Shown one piece after another: positions 25,821 through 35,604 of a stretch of 64,000 bases of DNA. Position 1 is the stretch's first letter; the number at the start of each line of letters is the position of its first letter. Position numbers and translations under genes: made by a program. The notes beneath the pieces were generated by a model. The model was not told the DNA's origin and ran no database searches. It saw only the letters and a list, made by a program, of their open reading frames with translations. This stretch comes from Roseobacter denitrificans OCh 114 (GTDB taxonomy: Bacteria; Pseudomonadota; Alphaproteobacteria; Rhodobacterales; Rhodobacteraceae): NCBI RefSeq assembly GCF_000014045.1, contig NC_008209.1:2565001-2629000 (forward strand), written 5' to 3'.

Positions 25821-27409
25821 CCCCGGTTTGCAATCACATAGCCGACCAATTGCGCCGTTGATCCATCCTTGCCATCTGCAGGCGCTTCCCCGTCCACGAT
25901 GGGTTGCAGCGACGTGGCAAGCTCCTTGCCCAATTCGACGCCCCATTGATCGTAGGAGTTGATGCCCAGAATGACGCCCTCCACGAACACCCGGTGTTCA
26001 TAAAGCGCGATGATCTGACCCAACATAAACGGATCAAGTTTGGGATAGGCCAGTGTCACGGAGGGGCGGTTGCCCGCGAAGACACGGTGCCGCGCCTGAC
26101 GTTCAAGTTCCTGCCCGGTAAAACCCGCCTGAACCATCTTGGCGCGCGCGTCCTCAATCGAGCGCCCGCGCATCAGCGCCTCGGACTGCGCCAGACAATT
26201 CGCAACCAGCAGGTTGTGGTGATGGGCAAGCTCGGGCTCATGCCCTTCGGCCGCCACGAGGAATTCACATGGGACAACCCGCGTGCCCTGATGGATCAGT
26301 TGATAAAACGCATGTTGGCCATTTGTCCCGGCGGCCCCCCAGACGATGGGGCCGCTGTCAACGGTGACATCCGCGCCCCCGATCTGAACGCTTTTGCCGT
26401 TCGATTCCATTTCCAGCTGCTGCAGGTAATCGGGCAGCTTGGCCAGACGCTGATCGTAGGGAAGCACAGCACGGCTGCTGCAGCCGCAGACCTGCGCATG
26501 CCACACGCCGACCAGAGCCAGCAAGACCGGCAGGTTTTCGCGCCAGTCGGCAGCCTGAAAATGGCGGTCCATCGCCTGTCCGCCACGCAAGAACGCATCA
26601 AAGGCGCGTGGTCCGATGGCGATCATCAGGGACAGGCCAATTGGCCCCCAGACGGAGTATCGCCCGCCGACCCAATCCTCAAACCCGAAGACACGTTCGG
26701 GCGGGATACCAAAGGCGGCCGTCAAGTCATCCGCCGTGGAAAGCGCTGCAAATTGCGCCTTCGGATCGCCTCCGTGCTCTGTCATCCAGGCGCGCGCCGT
26801 GCGGGCATTCGTCATGGTTTCAATGGTCGTGAAGGTCTTGGAAGCCACTATCACCAGCGTTTTTTTCGCATCCAGACCGCGCAGCGTATCGGCGATATGC
26901 GCCCCATCCACATTCGAGACGAAGTGACACCGTGGCCCGTCATGATAAGGCGACAGGGCGGCAACCGCCATCGCCGGGCCAAGGTCCGACCCCCCGATCC
27001 CGATGTTGACCACATCCGTAACGTCACTGTCGCGCACACCCTGCGCGAAGACCCGCATCCGCTCAAGCGTCGCCAGAACACCCGGCATGACATCCGTGCC
27101 ATTCACCAGAACCGGGCCGCCATCCAGATTGCGCAGCGCCGTGTGCAAGACCGCGCGCCCTTCGGTGTCATTGATGGGCTGTCCTGAGAACATCGCGGTG
27201 CGCTTTTGTGCCATGCCGGATGCATCCAGCAAGCCCGACAGCAGGTTCAGCGCCTCATCGTCGATATTGGTCTTGGAGAAGTCAAAAAACAGATCGCCCG
27301 TTTTGGCGCTGTACTCCTGCGCGCGCCCGGGATCGTCAAACAAGGACAGGATTGAACGGTCGCTTACCTGCGCCTGTTTCTCGCGCAGGGCATCCCAAAT
27401 TGACATCAT
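25817..27409 (-). CDS. pgi: Glucose-6-phosphate isomerase
   Basis: Interconverts glucose-6-phosphate and fructose-6-phosphate. With the ATG at 27409 the protein has 530 residues, starting MMSIWDALREKQ. Family blocks include GIGGSDLGPAMAV, VASKTFTTIETMTNA with the sugar-phosphate Ser/Thr residues, FGFEDWVGGRYSVWGPIGL, and the C-terminal EHRVFVEGVILGINSYDQWGVELGK segment with the catalytic His/Lys. The start codon overlaps the pgl TGA (ATGA), so pgl and pgi are coupled. The 3' end overlaps the thioesterase stop. In ED-pathway organisms it feeds recycled fructose-6-phosphate back to zwf. Confidence 0.97.
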   Translation of the reverse strand: MMSIWDALREKQAQVSDRSILSLFDDPGRAQEYSAKTGDLFFDFSKTNIDDEALNLLSGLLDASGMAQKRTAMFSGQPINDTEGRAVLHTALRNLDGGPVLVNGTDVMPGVLATLERMRVFAQGVRDSDVTDVVNIGIGGSDLGPAMAVAALSPYHDGPRCHFVSNVDGAHIADTLRGLDAKKTLVIVASKTFTTIETMTNARTARAWMTEHGGDPKAQFAALSTADDLTAAFGIPPERVFGFEDWVGGRYSVWGPIGLSLMIAIGPRAFDAFLRGGQAMDRHFQAADWRENLPVLLALVGVWHAQVCGCSSRAVLPYDQRLAKLPDYLQQLEMESNGKSVQIGGADVTVDSGPIVWGAAGTNGQHAFYQLIHQGTRVVPCEFLVAAEGHEPELAHHHNLLVANCLAQSEALMRGRSIEDARAKMVQAGFTGQELERQARHRVFAGNRPSVTLAYPKLDPFMLGQIIALYEHRVFVEGVILGINSYDQWGVELGKELATSLQPIVDGEAPADGKDGSTAQLVGYVIANRG

Positions 27410-28077
27410 GCGGCCCAATGGACGGTCCCTCCCTGAATGACTGCAGCGATTGGTGCCTGTTCCGGTGGTTGTCCCATGGCACGTTCCAATGCGTCGCGTT
27501 TGTCCTGCCCGAAGATGATCAGGTGCTTTTCCAACGCGCCGTTCAACGCCGCCGCACTGAGCGTGATGCGCACATCAGGCTGGCTTTCGGCGTCGATCGG
27601 ACACAGAGCGGGCGCGTCGGGGTGCAGGGCCTGCGACAATCCCCTCGCACCCGGAAAAAGGGAGGCCGTATGCATGTCGTTGCCCATGCCCAGAACCACC
27701 ATCGACAGCGGCATCTGTGCCTTCAGGCTCTCTGACAATTCCGGTGCGGCCGCATGAGCGGTCTTGCCATCCCTGTAAAACGGCAGGAAATGCGCCTTGG
27801 CGGCGGGCCCCTGCATCAGCCGCGATCTGATCAAGGCCGCATTTGAACGCGCGTGGTCCTCCGGCACCCAGCGTTCATCCGTCAGCATGATCGTCACGCG
27901 GTCCCAGTCCAGCACGGCGGCGCTGAGCACGTCAAAAATCGGCCCCGGCGTTGTGCCTCCCGGCACGGCGAGGCTGACCCTTTCCTGTATCGACAGCGCT
28001 TTTTTCAACCCGCTGGCCAGCGTGTCGGCCACGCCAATGGCCGCAAGATCCCGGTCGATATACTCAATGATTTGCAT
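27406..28077 (-). CDS. pgl: 6-phosphogluconolactonase
   Basis: Hydrolyses 6-phosphogluconolactone to 6-phosphogluconate, the second step of the oxidative pentose phosphate and Entner-Doudoroff pathways. The 223-residue protein is the DevB/SOL type: VSLAVPGGTTPGPIFDVLS near residue 35, the MLTDERWVPEDHARSNAALI motif near residue 65, and the VVLGMGNDMHTASLFPGA block near residue 132. It begins 3 bases after the zwf stop and overlaps pgi by 4 bases, making a zwf-pgl-pgi operon. Confidence 0.96.
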   Translation of the reverse strand: MQIIEYIDRDLAAIGVADTLASGLKKALSIQERVSLAVPGGTTPGPIFDVLSAAVLDWDRVTIMLTDERWVPEDHARSNAALIRSRLMQGPAAKAHFLPFYRDGKTAHAAAPELSESLKAQMPLSMVVLGMGNDMHTASLFPGARGLSQALHPDAPALCPIDAESQPDVRITLSAAALNGALEKHLIIFGQDKRDALERAMGQPPEQAPIAAVIQGGTVHWAA

Positions 28078-28080
28078 GGT

Positions 28081-29544
28081 TCAGATCTTTCGCCATTCTC
28101 TCTTGTCCCGCACCAGCAGCTGCGCGGATGCATCCGGCCCGTCGCTCAGGCTGTCATAGGGTTTTGGCACATCGCCCCGATCCGTCCAGCCCTGAATAAT
28201 CGGATCGGTCCAATCCCACGCCGCCTCAACCTCATCACCGCGCATGAACAACGTCTGGTTGCCCCGGATCACATCCATGATCAAGCGCTCATAGGCATCC
28301 ACCGTCTCACCGCCATCCGGACCAAGCGCTTCGGCAAATGTCATATCCAGCGGTACGTCGATCAACCGCATCCCTCCCGGTCCGGGCTCCTTGATCGTCA
28401 CACCGAGCGTGATGCCTTCATTTGGCTGCAGCTTGATTGACAGGACATTGCGATGCCGCCCGGCATCTTCGGCAAAGATGGAGTGCGGGGTTTCCTTGAA
28501 CACGATGGATATCTCGCTGGAGCGTTCCCGCATGCGCTTGCCGGTGCGCAGATAAAACGGCGTCCCGGCCCACCGCCAGTTGGCAATATGGGTTTTCAGC
28601 GCCACGAAACTTTCCGTTCTTGAACGCGGGTTGCCCACGGCGGTGCGGTAGTCGGGATAGGTGTCGGCATCATCCGGGTCGGCGTTGTATTGGCCGCGCA
28701 CGATGTGATGCGGCTCTACCGGCTCCAGAGCGCGGATGACCTTGAGCTTTTCGTCGCGCACCGCATCAGGGTCAAAGCGTGCCGGAGGTTCCATCGCGAT
28801 CAGGCACAAAAGCTGCATCAGATGGTTTTGCACCATGTCGCGCATCGCCCCTGCCCGGTCATAGTATTCACCGCGCCCGCCAACGCCCACCGTTTCGGCG
28901 ACCGTGATCTGAATATGATCAACAAACTGGCTGTTCCACAACGGTTCAAACAGCATATTGCCAAAGCGCACAGCCATAAGGTTCTGCACGGTTTCCTTGC
29001 CAAGGTAGTGATCAATCCGATAAATCTGTGTTTCGTCAAAATAGCGCGCGAGCGTGGCATTCAGCGCCTTGGCCGTTTCAAGATCGCGTCCAAAAGGTTT
29101 TTCCACGACGATCCGCGCGTTTCTGTCCGCCAGCCCATGTCCTTGCAAACGCTCCGCCAGCGGGCCGAACAAGGAGGGCGCGACGGAAAAATAATAGGCC
29201 TCAACCCGGTCCACCGAGGTGATCTTTTGGGTCAGCTCCGCCCAGCCGGCCTCGCCCATGGCGTCAATCCGGACGTAAGAGATAACGCCAAGAAAATCCC
29301 TCAGCCGGTCCGCATGACTTTGCGCGCCGGGGCTGAATTCGCGCAGCGCATCCGCGACCATTTGCGTGTAGGAGGCATCGGACATGTCCGATCGTGCCGC
29401 CCCGATGATACGGGCCGTTTCAGGCATCTGCCCCGCGCAAAAGCGTCGAAACAAGGCCGGCAGGATCTTGCGGCGGGCAAGGTCACCCGTGCCGCCGAAA
29501 ACAACCAGATCGAAGGGATCAACCGGTATGACGCGTGAAACCAT
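28081..29544 (-). CDS. zwf: Glucose-6-phosphate 1-dehydrogenase
   Basis: Oxidises glucose-6-phosphate to the lactone with NADP+. From the ATG at 29544 it has 487 residues, with the nucleotide-binding GGTGDLARRK at 17-26, EKPFGRDLETA near 149 and the substrate motif RIDHYLGKE at 176-184. A start at 29601 would add 19 non-conserved residues and would cover a palindromic operator; GAGGTG eight bases before 29544 supports the shorter form. First gene of the zwf-pgl-pgi operon; a LacI-type palindrome upstream suggests control by the central carbon regulator CceR. Confidence 0.95.
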   Translation of the reverse strand: MVSRVIPVDPFDLVVFGGTGDLARRKILPALFRRFCAGQMPETARIIGAARSDMSDASYTQMVADALREFSPGAQSHADRLRDFLGVISYVRIDAMGEAGWAELTQKITSVDRVEAYYFSVAPSLFGPLAERLQGHGLADRNARIVVEKPFGRDLETAKALNATLARYFDETQIYRIDHYLGKETVQNLMAVRFGNMLFEPLWNSQFVDHIQITVAETVGVGGRGEYYDRAGAMRDMVQNHLMQLLCLIAMEPPARFDPDAVRDEKLKVIRALEPVEPHHIVRGQYNADPDDADTYPDYRTAVGNPRSRTESFVALKTHIANWRWAGTPFYLRTGKRMRERSSEISIVFKETPHSIFAEDAGRHRNVLSIKLQPNEGITLGVTIKEPGPGGMRLIDVPLDMTFAEALGPDGGETVDAYERLIMDVIRGNQTLFMRGDEVEAAWDWTDPIIQGWTDRGDVPKPYDSLSDGPDASAQLLVRDKREWRKI

Positions 29545-29586
29545 GATGGGCACCTCATGTTGCAGGCCGGATTCGGCTCCGGCGTG

Positions 29587-29600
29587 TGTTAGCGCAAACA
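29587..29600. promoter_or_regulatory. LacI-type operator upstream of zwf
   Basis: TGTTAGCGCAAACA is a palindrome with arms TGTT/AACA and a central GCGC, with a single A/A break in symmetry. This is the usual LacI-family operator form. It lies 43 bases upstream of the zwf start. CceR, a LacI-family regulator of Entner-Doudoroff genes in Rhodobacter, is the natural candidate; I do not recall its exact consensus, so the link is an inference. Confidence 0.55.
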
Positions 29601-29715
29601 TGGGCCAATGGTAAAGCGTTCACAACACTGTGCGCGTAAATCAGGTGGCTCTTTCTTGCCTTCTATGGTGCTCTCGCGCAAATAGAATTTCAAAGACCGA
29701 AGGAGCGATAGGCAG

Positions 29716-30663
29716 ATGAAAGACCGGCTTGAGGCAAATGTTGGGAAGTTCCAGAACCCGCAAATCACTGCCAAAGGTGAGCCGCGCGCGCATGTGAGCC
29801 TGACACAGCCCAAGACGCTGTGGTTCAACACCGGCACGTTGTGCAACATCGAATGCGTGAACTGCTATATCGAAAGCAGCCCGACCAATGATGCGCTGGT
29901 CTATATCACCGCAGATGAGGTGCGCAGCTATCTGGACCAGCTTGAGACGCGCGCATGGCCCGTGCGCGAGATCGCCTTTACCGGTGGGGAGCCTTTCATG
30001 AACCCGCAGATGATCGACCTTGCGCGTGCTGCTCTTGAACGCGGCTATGAGGTCCTCGTTCTGACGAATGCCATGCGTCCGATGATGCGCAAGAAGATGC
30101 AGGCGGGGCTGCTTGAATTGAATGCGGCCTACCCCGGCAAGCTGACGTTGCGCATTTCTGTCGATCACTATGATGCATCCCTGCATGATGACGAGCGTGG
30201 CGTCGGTGCTTTTGAAAAAACGCTTACCGGCATGAAATGGCTGCGCGACAATGGCTTTACCATGGCCGTTGCCGGGCGTTCCATCATGGGCGATAGCGAG
30301 GCGGAAAGCCGCGCGGGCTATGCTGCGTTCTTTGCGCAGCATGGATTTGACATTGATGCGCACAACCCGGCGATGACTGTGCTGTTTCCAGAGATGGATG
30401 TGTCTGTCGAGGTGCCGGAAATCACGACCGCCTGTTGGGGCATTCTGAACAAATCCCCCAACGACATGATGTGCGCATCCTCCCGCATGGTGGTTAAGCG
30501 GCGCGGTGCCGATGCGCCCGCCGTGCTTGCCTGCACGCTGCTGCCCTATACGCCCGCGTTCGAATTGGGCAAGACGCTGGAGGAGGCCGAGCAGGACGTG
30601 GCGCTGAACCATCCGCATTGCGCGAAGTTCTGCGTGCTGGGGGGCGCAAGCTGCTCAGCCTGA
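29716..30663 (+). CDS. Radical SAM protein, unassigned
   Basis: A 315-residue radical SAM enzyme with the cluster motif C43-x3-C47-x2-C50 (in GTLCNIECVNCYIES) and the AFTGGEPFMNPQM SAM-binding block near residue 90. The C-terminal third has at least six further cysteines, in ACWG, MMCASS, LACTL and HCAKFCVLGGASC, suggesting one auxiliary cluster of SPASM or twitch type. The ribosome site is AAGGAGCGATAGG. No peptide precursor or partner enzyme is adjacent, so substrate and reaction are unknown. It lies divergent from zwf and ends just before the usg gene, which is on the opposite strand. Confidence 0.85.
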   Translation: MKDRLEANVGKFQNPQITAKGEPRAHVSLTQPKTLWFNTGTLCNIECVNCYIESSPTNDALVYITADEVRSYLDQLETRAWPVREIAFTGGEPFMNPQMIDLARAALERGYEVLVLTNAMRPMMRKKMQAGLLELNAAYPGKLTLRISVDHYDASLHDDERGVGAFEKTLTGMKWLRDNGFTMAVAGRSIMGDSEAESRAGYAAFFAQHGFDIDAHNPAMTVLFPEMDVSVEVPEITTACWGILNKSPNDMMCASSRMVVKRRGADAPAVLACTLLPYTPAFELGKTLEEAEQDVALNHPHCAKFCVLGGASCSA

Positions 30664-30676
30664 CGCAGCCGTGATG

Positions 30677-30946
30677 TCAGTGGATCGTCAATTCGCCCGT
30701 GACATTGCGCCATTCGCCCGGCGATACCATTTTGCGATGGGTAAAGCGCACCGAATGCAAGGGGCCTTCTATTTCTGACTGCCAGAACTCAACGAATTTG
30801 AAGAGTTTCGGATGATCCGGCGCCAGGTCATAATCCTGCCAGATATAACTGTTCAGCACATGCGTATAATCCGGCATGTGGTAAAAAAACTCAGCCGTGG
30901 TCAGGCCATACCCTTTAAGCATCAACTCTGTTTCTGATTGGACCAT
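30677..30946 (-). CDS. usg: Usg family protein
   Basis: An 89-residue protein matching the Usg family: the block GYGLTTAEFFYHMPDY, then SYIWQDYDLAPDHPKLFKF, and EIEGPLHSVRFTHR near the C-terminus. Usg proteins occur widely in alphaproteobacteria, sometimes near trp genes, but have no established activity. The ATG at 30946 has a strong AGAGGA site five bases before it; the in-frame start at 30982 would add 12 residues and is not preferred. It converges with the radical SAM gene and is divergent from gyrA across a 192-base region. Confidence 0.9.
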   Translation of the reverse strand: MVQSETELMLKGYGLTTAEFFYHMPDYTHVLNSYIWQDYDLAPDHPKLFKFVEFWQSEIEGPLHSVRFTHRKMVSPGEWRNVTGELTIH

Positions 30947-31024
30947 TTCTTTCCTCTTTTTTGCGTACTGTTCGTTCAGCATGCCACCAAAAAATTACTT
31001 TTCAATAAAAACAATATGTTGGCA

Positions 31025-31053
31025 CTTGGCTGCGGTGGCTGCCAAGCCGCAGC
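31025..31053. promoter_or_regulatory. Two mutually exclusive hairpins in the usg-gyrA spacer
   Basis: CTTGGC (31025-31030) pairs with GCCAAG (31041-31046), and the overlapping GCTGCGG (31029-31035) pairs with CCGCAGC (31047-31053). The two stems share bases and cannot form together, the geometry of a switch. It is upstream of the likely gyrA promoter, so it would be in the usg transcript leader or act as DNA. Confidence 0.4.
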
Positions 31054-31064
31054 AGACAATTGGA

Positions 31065-31094
31065 TTGCACCTTATGTACGGGCTCTGTTATGCT
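31065..31094 (+). promoter_or_regulatory. Possible gyrA promoter
   Basis: TTGCAC (31065-31070) and TATGCT (31089-31094) are separated by 18 bases, 45 bases before the gyrA GTG. The -35 is fair, the -10 weak. No other good candidate was seen in this gap. Confidence 0.4.
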
Positions 31095-31138
31095 GCAGAC
31101 ACAATATATAGACCCGGCGCAAAAAATGGGCAGACAAC

Positions 31139-33895
31139 GTGAGCGACACACCACAACCTCCTGAAAATGATGATGAAATGCGCCCTGAGCGCCCTGTTTA
31201 CGACGGGCCTTCGGTCAGCATCGAACAAGAAATGCGCACATCCTATCTGGATTATGCGATGTCGGTCATTGTCAGCCGCGCGATCCCGGACCTGCGGGAT
31301 GGATTGAAACCGGTGCACCGCCGCATCCTGTTCGCGATGCATGAAACGGGCAATACCCACGATAAACCTTATCGCAAATCCGCGCGTCCCGTGGGCGATG
31401 TGATGGGTCAGTATCACCCCCATGGGGACAGCGCGATTTATGACGCACTGGTGCGCATGGCACAGGATTTTTCCATGTCACTGCCGCTGCTGGATGGTCA
31501 GGGGAATTTTGGCTCGATGGACGGGGATAACCCTGCGGCCATGCGCTATACCGAGGTGCGCATGGACAAGCCTGCCGCCTATCTGCTGGCGGATATCGAC
31601 AAGGACACGGTTGATTTTCAGGACAATTACGACGGCAAACAGAAAGAGCCGACCGTGCTGCCCGCGCGCTTTCCCAACATGCTGGTCAACGGTGCGGGGG
31701 GCATTGCTGTCGGCATGGCCACCAATATTCCGCCGCACAATCTGGGCGAGGTGATCGACGCCACGCTGGCGCTGATCGAGGAGCCGGATCTGACGTCCGA
31801 GCAGCTGATCGACTATGTGCCCGGCCCCGATTTCCCGACGGGTGGCATCATGCTGGGGCGCGGCGGGGCCCGCAAAGCCTATCTCGAAGGGCGCGGCTCG
31901 GTCATCATCCGCGCCAAGACACGGGTGGAGGAAATCCGCAAGGATCGCTGGGCCATCATCGTCGATGAGATCCCCTATCAGGTCAATAAGGCCACGATGA
32001 TCGAAAAGATCGCCGAACAGGTGCGCGAGAAAAAGATCGACGGCATCGCCCATGTGCAGGACGAAAGCGACCGCAATGGCGTGCGGGTCGTGATCGAATT
32101 GAAACGGGATGCGACCGCCGAAGTGGTGATGAACCAGCTTTATCGCTTTACGCCGCTGCAAACCTATTTCGGGTGCAACATGCTGGCGCTGAACGGTGGG
32201 CGCCCCGAACAGCTGACCCTGCGCAAGTTCCTGACCTATTTCATCGACTTCCGCGAGGACGTTGTGGCGCGCCGCACTGCGTATCTGTTGCGCAAGGCGC
32301 GCGAACGCAGCCATGTGCTCTGTGGTCTGGCTGTGGCCGTGACGAATATCGACGAGGTCGTGGCGACCATCCGGGCCTCCGCCGATGCCGCCGAGGCGCG
32401 CGAAAAGCTGATGACCCGGCGCTGGCCCGCGCAGGACATCCTGCCCTATATCGCGCTGATTGATGATCCGACCCATACGGCCAATGACGACGGCACCTAT
32501 AACCTGTCGGAAACACAGGCCCGCGCCATTCTCGATCTGCGCTTGCAGCGCCTGACCCAGATCGGTGTCAAGGAAGTCACCGACGAGCTTGAAGAACTGG
32601 CAGGCAAGATCAAGGAATACCTCGAAATTCTGGGGTCACGCGACCGGATCATGGGCATCATCGCGGATGAGCTGCGCGAGGTACGCGAGTTGTTCGCCGT
32701 ACCACGCCGCACAGAGATCGTCGATTGGTCCGGTGACATGGAAGACGAAGACCTGATCGCGCGCGAGGATATGGTCGTGACCGTCACCCAAGGTGGCTAC
32801 ATCAAACGCACGCCGCTCGCCGATTTCCGCAGCCAGCGGCGCGGCGGCAAGGGTCTGTCAGGTGGCAGCCTCAAGGAAGATGATGTGGTCACCACGCTGT
32901 TCGTGGCAAATACCCACACGCAACTGCTGTTCTTTACCACCGACGGCATGGCCTACAAGCTCAAGACATGGCGCTTGCCGCAGGGCGCACGCACCTCGAA
33001 GGGCAAGGCGATTGTCAATATTCTGCCGATCCCGCAGGGGGTCTCCATCGCGGCGATCCTGCCCATTGACCGCGACGAAAAGGACTGGTCGCAATTGCAG
33101 ATCGTCTTTGCCACCTCGGCGGGCACAGTGCGGCGCAACGCGCTATCCGATTTCACAAACGTGAAATCCAACGGCAAGATCGCGATGAAGTTTGAGGATG
33201 AACATGCCGAAACCACGCTGATCAACGCGCGCATCGCCTCTCCGGATGATGATGTGATGCTTGTCACCGCGTCGGGGCGCGCGATCCGGTTCCCAAGCGA
33301 AGACGTGCGCGTGTTCAATTCCCGTAGCTCTGTGGGCGTGCGCGGTGTAAAACTCTCTGGGCATGACAAAGTTGTATCGATGTCCGTAATCCGCCATTTT
33401 GACGCGACTGCGGACGAAAGAGCGGCCTATCTGAAAATGCGACGCGCGATGGTGGGCCTGACAGATGATAGTGAGACCTCTGATGAGGACGAAACCAGTG
33501 CCAACGCCACGATCAGCCCGGATCGCTATGCGGAAATGTCTGCGGCGGAAAACCTGATCCTGACACTTACGGCGGGAGGCGCGGGAAAGCTGAGTTCCAG
33601 CCATGATTATCCGGTGCGCGGACGTGGGGGCATGGGTGTGACCGCTTGGGACAAACGCATGCAGACGGGTCAAATCGTGGCCTCCTTCCCAGTTGAGATG
33701 GACGACCAGATCATGCTTGCCACCTCCAAGGGCCAGTCGATCCGGGTTCCCGTGGAAGGCATCTCTTTCCGCTCCCGCTCGGCCGGGGGTGTCAAGGTCT
33801 TCAACACCGGCAAGGGCGAAGAGGTCGTGAGCGTCGCGTGGATCGCAGATCAAGGCGAGGATGACACCGACGGTGAGGACGCCCAGAACGCCTGA
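31139..33895 (+). CDS. gyrA: DNA gyrase subunit A
   Basis: The breakage-reunion subunit of gyrase, which introduces negative supercoils. The 918-residue protein starts at a GTG. The catalytic Tyr is Tyr137 in AMRYTEVRM. The quinolone-resistance region reads [15 protein letters not shown], with Ser98 and Asp102 at the positions where resistance changes occur, so it is of the sensitive type. The C-terminal beta-pinwheel contains the GyrA box QRRGGKG. Between pinwheel blades, around residues 767-790, there is an acidic Ser/Asp/Glu-rich insertion. The gene stands alone with a downstream hairpin. Confidence 0.97.
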   Translation: MSDTPQPPENDDEMRPERPVYDGPSVSIEQEMRTSYLDYAMSVIVSRAIPDLRDGLKPVHRRILFAMHETGNTHDKPYRKSARPVGDVMGQYHPHGDSAIYDALVRMAQDFSMSLPLLDGQGNFGSMDGDNPAAMRYTEVRMDKPAAYLLADIDKDTVDFQDNYDGKQKEPTVLPARFPNMLVNGAGGIAVGMATNIPPHNLGEVIDATLALIEEPDLTSEQLIDYVPGPDFPTGGIMLGRGGARKAYLEGRGSVIIRAKTRVEEIRKDRWAIIVDEIPYQVNKATMIEKIAEQVREKKIDGIAHVQDESDRNGVRVVIELKRDATAEVVMNQLYRFTPLQTYFGCNMLALNGGRPEQLTLRKFLTYFIDFREDVVARRTAYLLRKARERSHVLCGLAVAVTNIDEVVATIRASADAAEAREKLMTRRWPAQDILPYIALIDDPTHTANDDGTYNLSETQARAILDLRLQRLTQIGVKEVTDELEELAGKIKEYLEILGSRDRIMGIIADELREVRELFAVPRRTEIVDWSGDMEDEDLIAREDMVVTVTQGGYIKRTPLADFRSQRRGGKGLSGGSLKEDDVVTTLFVANTHTQLLFFTTDGMAYKLKTWRLPQGARTSKGKAIVNILPIPQGVSIAAILPIDRDEKDWSQLQIVFATSAGTVRRNALSDFTNVKSNGKIAMKFEDEHAETTLINARIASPDDDVMLVTASGRAIRFPSEDVRVFNSRSSVGVRGVKLSGHDKVVSMSVIRHFDATADERAAYLKMRRAMVGLTDDSETSDEDETSANATISPDRYAEMSAAENLILTLTAGGAGKLSSSHDYPVRGRGGMGVTAWDKRMQTGQIVASFPVEMDDQIMLATSKGQSIRVPVEGISFRSRSAGGVKVFNTGKGEEVVSVAWIADQGEDDTDGEDAQNA

Positions 33896-34040
33896 CCAAA
33901 AGCTGAAACATCGAGCATCACGTAACGCGTTGAACCCTCTGATTTCAGGCAGTGTTGCGTGATTGAGGTTTTTCGCATGAGGCTTTGGCCCGCGTTTGGA
34001 TCAGCAGGACGATCCTGACAGTCGGCCGGGTCACGTATGG

Positions 34041-34061
34041 GCACGGGTCGTCTACCCGTGC
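34041..34061. terminator. Perfect hairpin after gyrA
   Basis: GCACGGGT (34041-34048) and ACCCGTGC (34054-34061) form an 8-base stem around CGTCT. It lies 146 bases past the gyrA stop, between gyrA and the convergent carboxypeptidase gene. There is no T-run on either side, so it may stop transcription weakly or stabilise an mRNA end. The rest of the 228-base gap shows nothing else clear. Confidence 0.4.
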
Positions 34062-34123
34062 GCCTTCAAGTGTTGCGGCCAGGGTGTGACTAACGCGCCG
34101 CCCGATCACCATAAGCAATCATG

Positions 34124-35602
34124 TCAGAGCGCGTAGATCCGGCTGAACTTGTCTTTCAGATAGGCCAGCAAGGGCGCCTCTGACGGGGCGGTGCCGGTGG
34201 CCTGGGCAATCACATCACGCGGTTCATAAAGCCCCCCGTGGCGTTGCACATTCTCCTTGAGCCACCCGGTCGCCGCGCGCGTATCCCCCTGCCCCAGTTG
34301 CCTATCCAGATCCGGAACCGCGCGCCGCAGCGCCGCGTGAAGGCACCCGGCATAGACATTACCAAGGCTGTACGTGGGAAAATAGCCGAACAGGCCGACC
34401 GACCAATGCACATCCTGCAACACGCCATTTGACGCCTTGTCGACCGCGAACCCGAAATCGGCGAGAAAACGGTCGTTCCATGCAGCTTCCAGATCGCGCA
34501 CGGTCAGATCACCCGCAATCAGCGCACGCTCCAGATCGAACCGCAGCAAGACATGCAGGTTGTACTGCAACTCGTCGGATTCGGTGCGGATAAACCCGTC
34601 GTGCACGCGATTCACCGTTGCATAGAACGCATCCTCATCGGCAGTGCCAAAGTCGCCAAAGGCATCACGCATCTGACCATAAAGCCAACCGGTGAAGGCC
34701 CGGCTGCGGCCCAATTGGTTTTCATAGATACGGCTTTGGCTTTCATGCACGCCCATCGACACACCACTGCCCAGAGGGGTGAGCAGATAGGCATCGTCAA
34801 TGTTTTGCTCGTAGCAGGCATGGCCGACCTCGTGAATGGTCGAGTAGATGCAGTTGAACGGATCATCCGCATTTGTGCGCGTGGTAATCCGCACGTCCAG
34901 ACCGGAGCCGGAACTGAAAGGATGTACCGCCTTGTCGATCCGCCCGTGGTGCAGGTCATAGCCGAACGCCTCCGCCAGTTTCCGCGTCAGCTTCATCTGG
35001 GCATCCGGATCGAACTGCCCTTGCAGCGGCGCAGGTGGCTCCGCCTCAAGTGCCGCGGCACGCAATACGCTGAGTTCGGGGCGCAAGGCGCCAAACATCG
35101 CTTCAAGCTCGGCAGCGGTGGTTCCGGGTTCATAATCCGACAAAAGCGCGTCATACACATCGCCCCCCTGCGCGAGGGCGGCACCCTCTTCGCGGCGCAG
35201 GGCAATCACCTGTTCCAGCGTTGGCGCAAAGGCCGCGAAATCATCCGCGGCGCGCGCCTCGGCCCACACGCCCTGTGCCGCGGAGGTCACACGCGCCAAT
35301 TCGCTCGCCAGGCTTGCCGGTACTTTCGAGGCGCGCTCAAAACTGCGGCGGATGTGGCGCAGCTGCGCCCTGGCAACATCATCGGTGGCGCCGGCCTCGG
35401 ACGCGGCGATCCAATCGCCCATGCGCGCATCGGTCCGCCGTGCATGCAGCACCGCCTCAAGGGCGGCGGATTCCTCGGCCCGTTGGGGTGCAGCACCGCG
35501 CGGCATCACGGTTTCCTGATCCCAGTCCAGCCGACCGGCAATGGAGGCCAGCGCTTGGGTGTCGCGCATGAAGGCCATCAGTTCACCATAGGCATCGGCC
35601 AT
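34124..35602 (-). CDS. Metallocarboxypeptidase, M32 family
   Basis: A 492-residue zinc carboxypeptidase of the M32 (Taq/Pfu carboxypeptidase) family, a cytoplasmic enzyme that trims C-terminal residues from peptides. The active-site HEVGH motif is in TIHEVGHACYEQN near residue 262, followed by GVHESQSRIYENQLGRS about 30 residues later with the third ligand Glu. Full length and all-helical as expected. It starts 2 bases after ctaA's stop on the same strand, so it is read with the heme A synthase gene. Confidence 0.94.
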   Translation of the reverse strand: MADAYGELMAFMRDTQALASIAGRLDWDQETVMPRGAAPQRAEESAALEAVLHARRTDARMGDWIAASEAGATDDVARAQLRHIRRSFERASKVPASLASELARVTSAAQGVWAEARAADDFAAFAPTLEQVIALRREEGAALAQGGDVYDALLSDYEPGTTAAELEAMFGALRPELSVLRAAALEAEPPAPLQGQFDPDAQMKLTRKLAEAFGYDLHHGRIDKAVHPFSSGSGLDVRITTRTNADDPFNCIYSTIHEVGHACYEQNIDDAYLLTPLGSGVSMGVHESQSRIYENQLGRSRAFTGWLYGQMRDAFGDFGTADEDAFYATVNRVHDGFIRTESDELQYNLHVLLRFDLERALIAGDLTVRDLEAAWNDRFLADFGFAVDKASNGVLQDVHWSVGLFGYFPTYSLGNVYAGCLHAALRRAVPDLDRQLGQGDTRAATGWLKENVQRHGGLYEPRDVIAQATGTAPSEAPLLAYLKDKFSRIYAL

Positions 35603-35604
35603 AA

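Noticed and set aside
29545..29601. Longer zwf product starting at 29601
   Set aside because: The extra 19 residues do not resemble the family N-terminus and would place a LacI-type operator inside the gene; the ATG at 29544 has a ribosome site.
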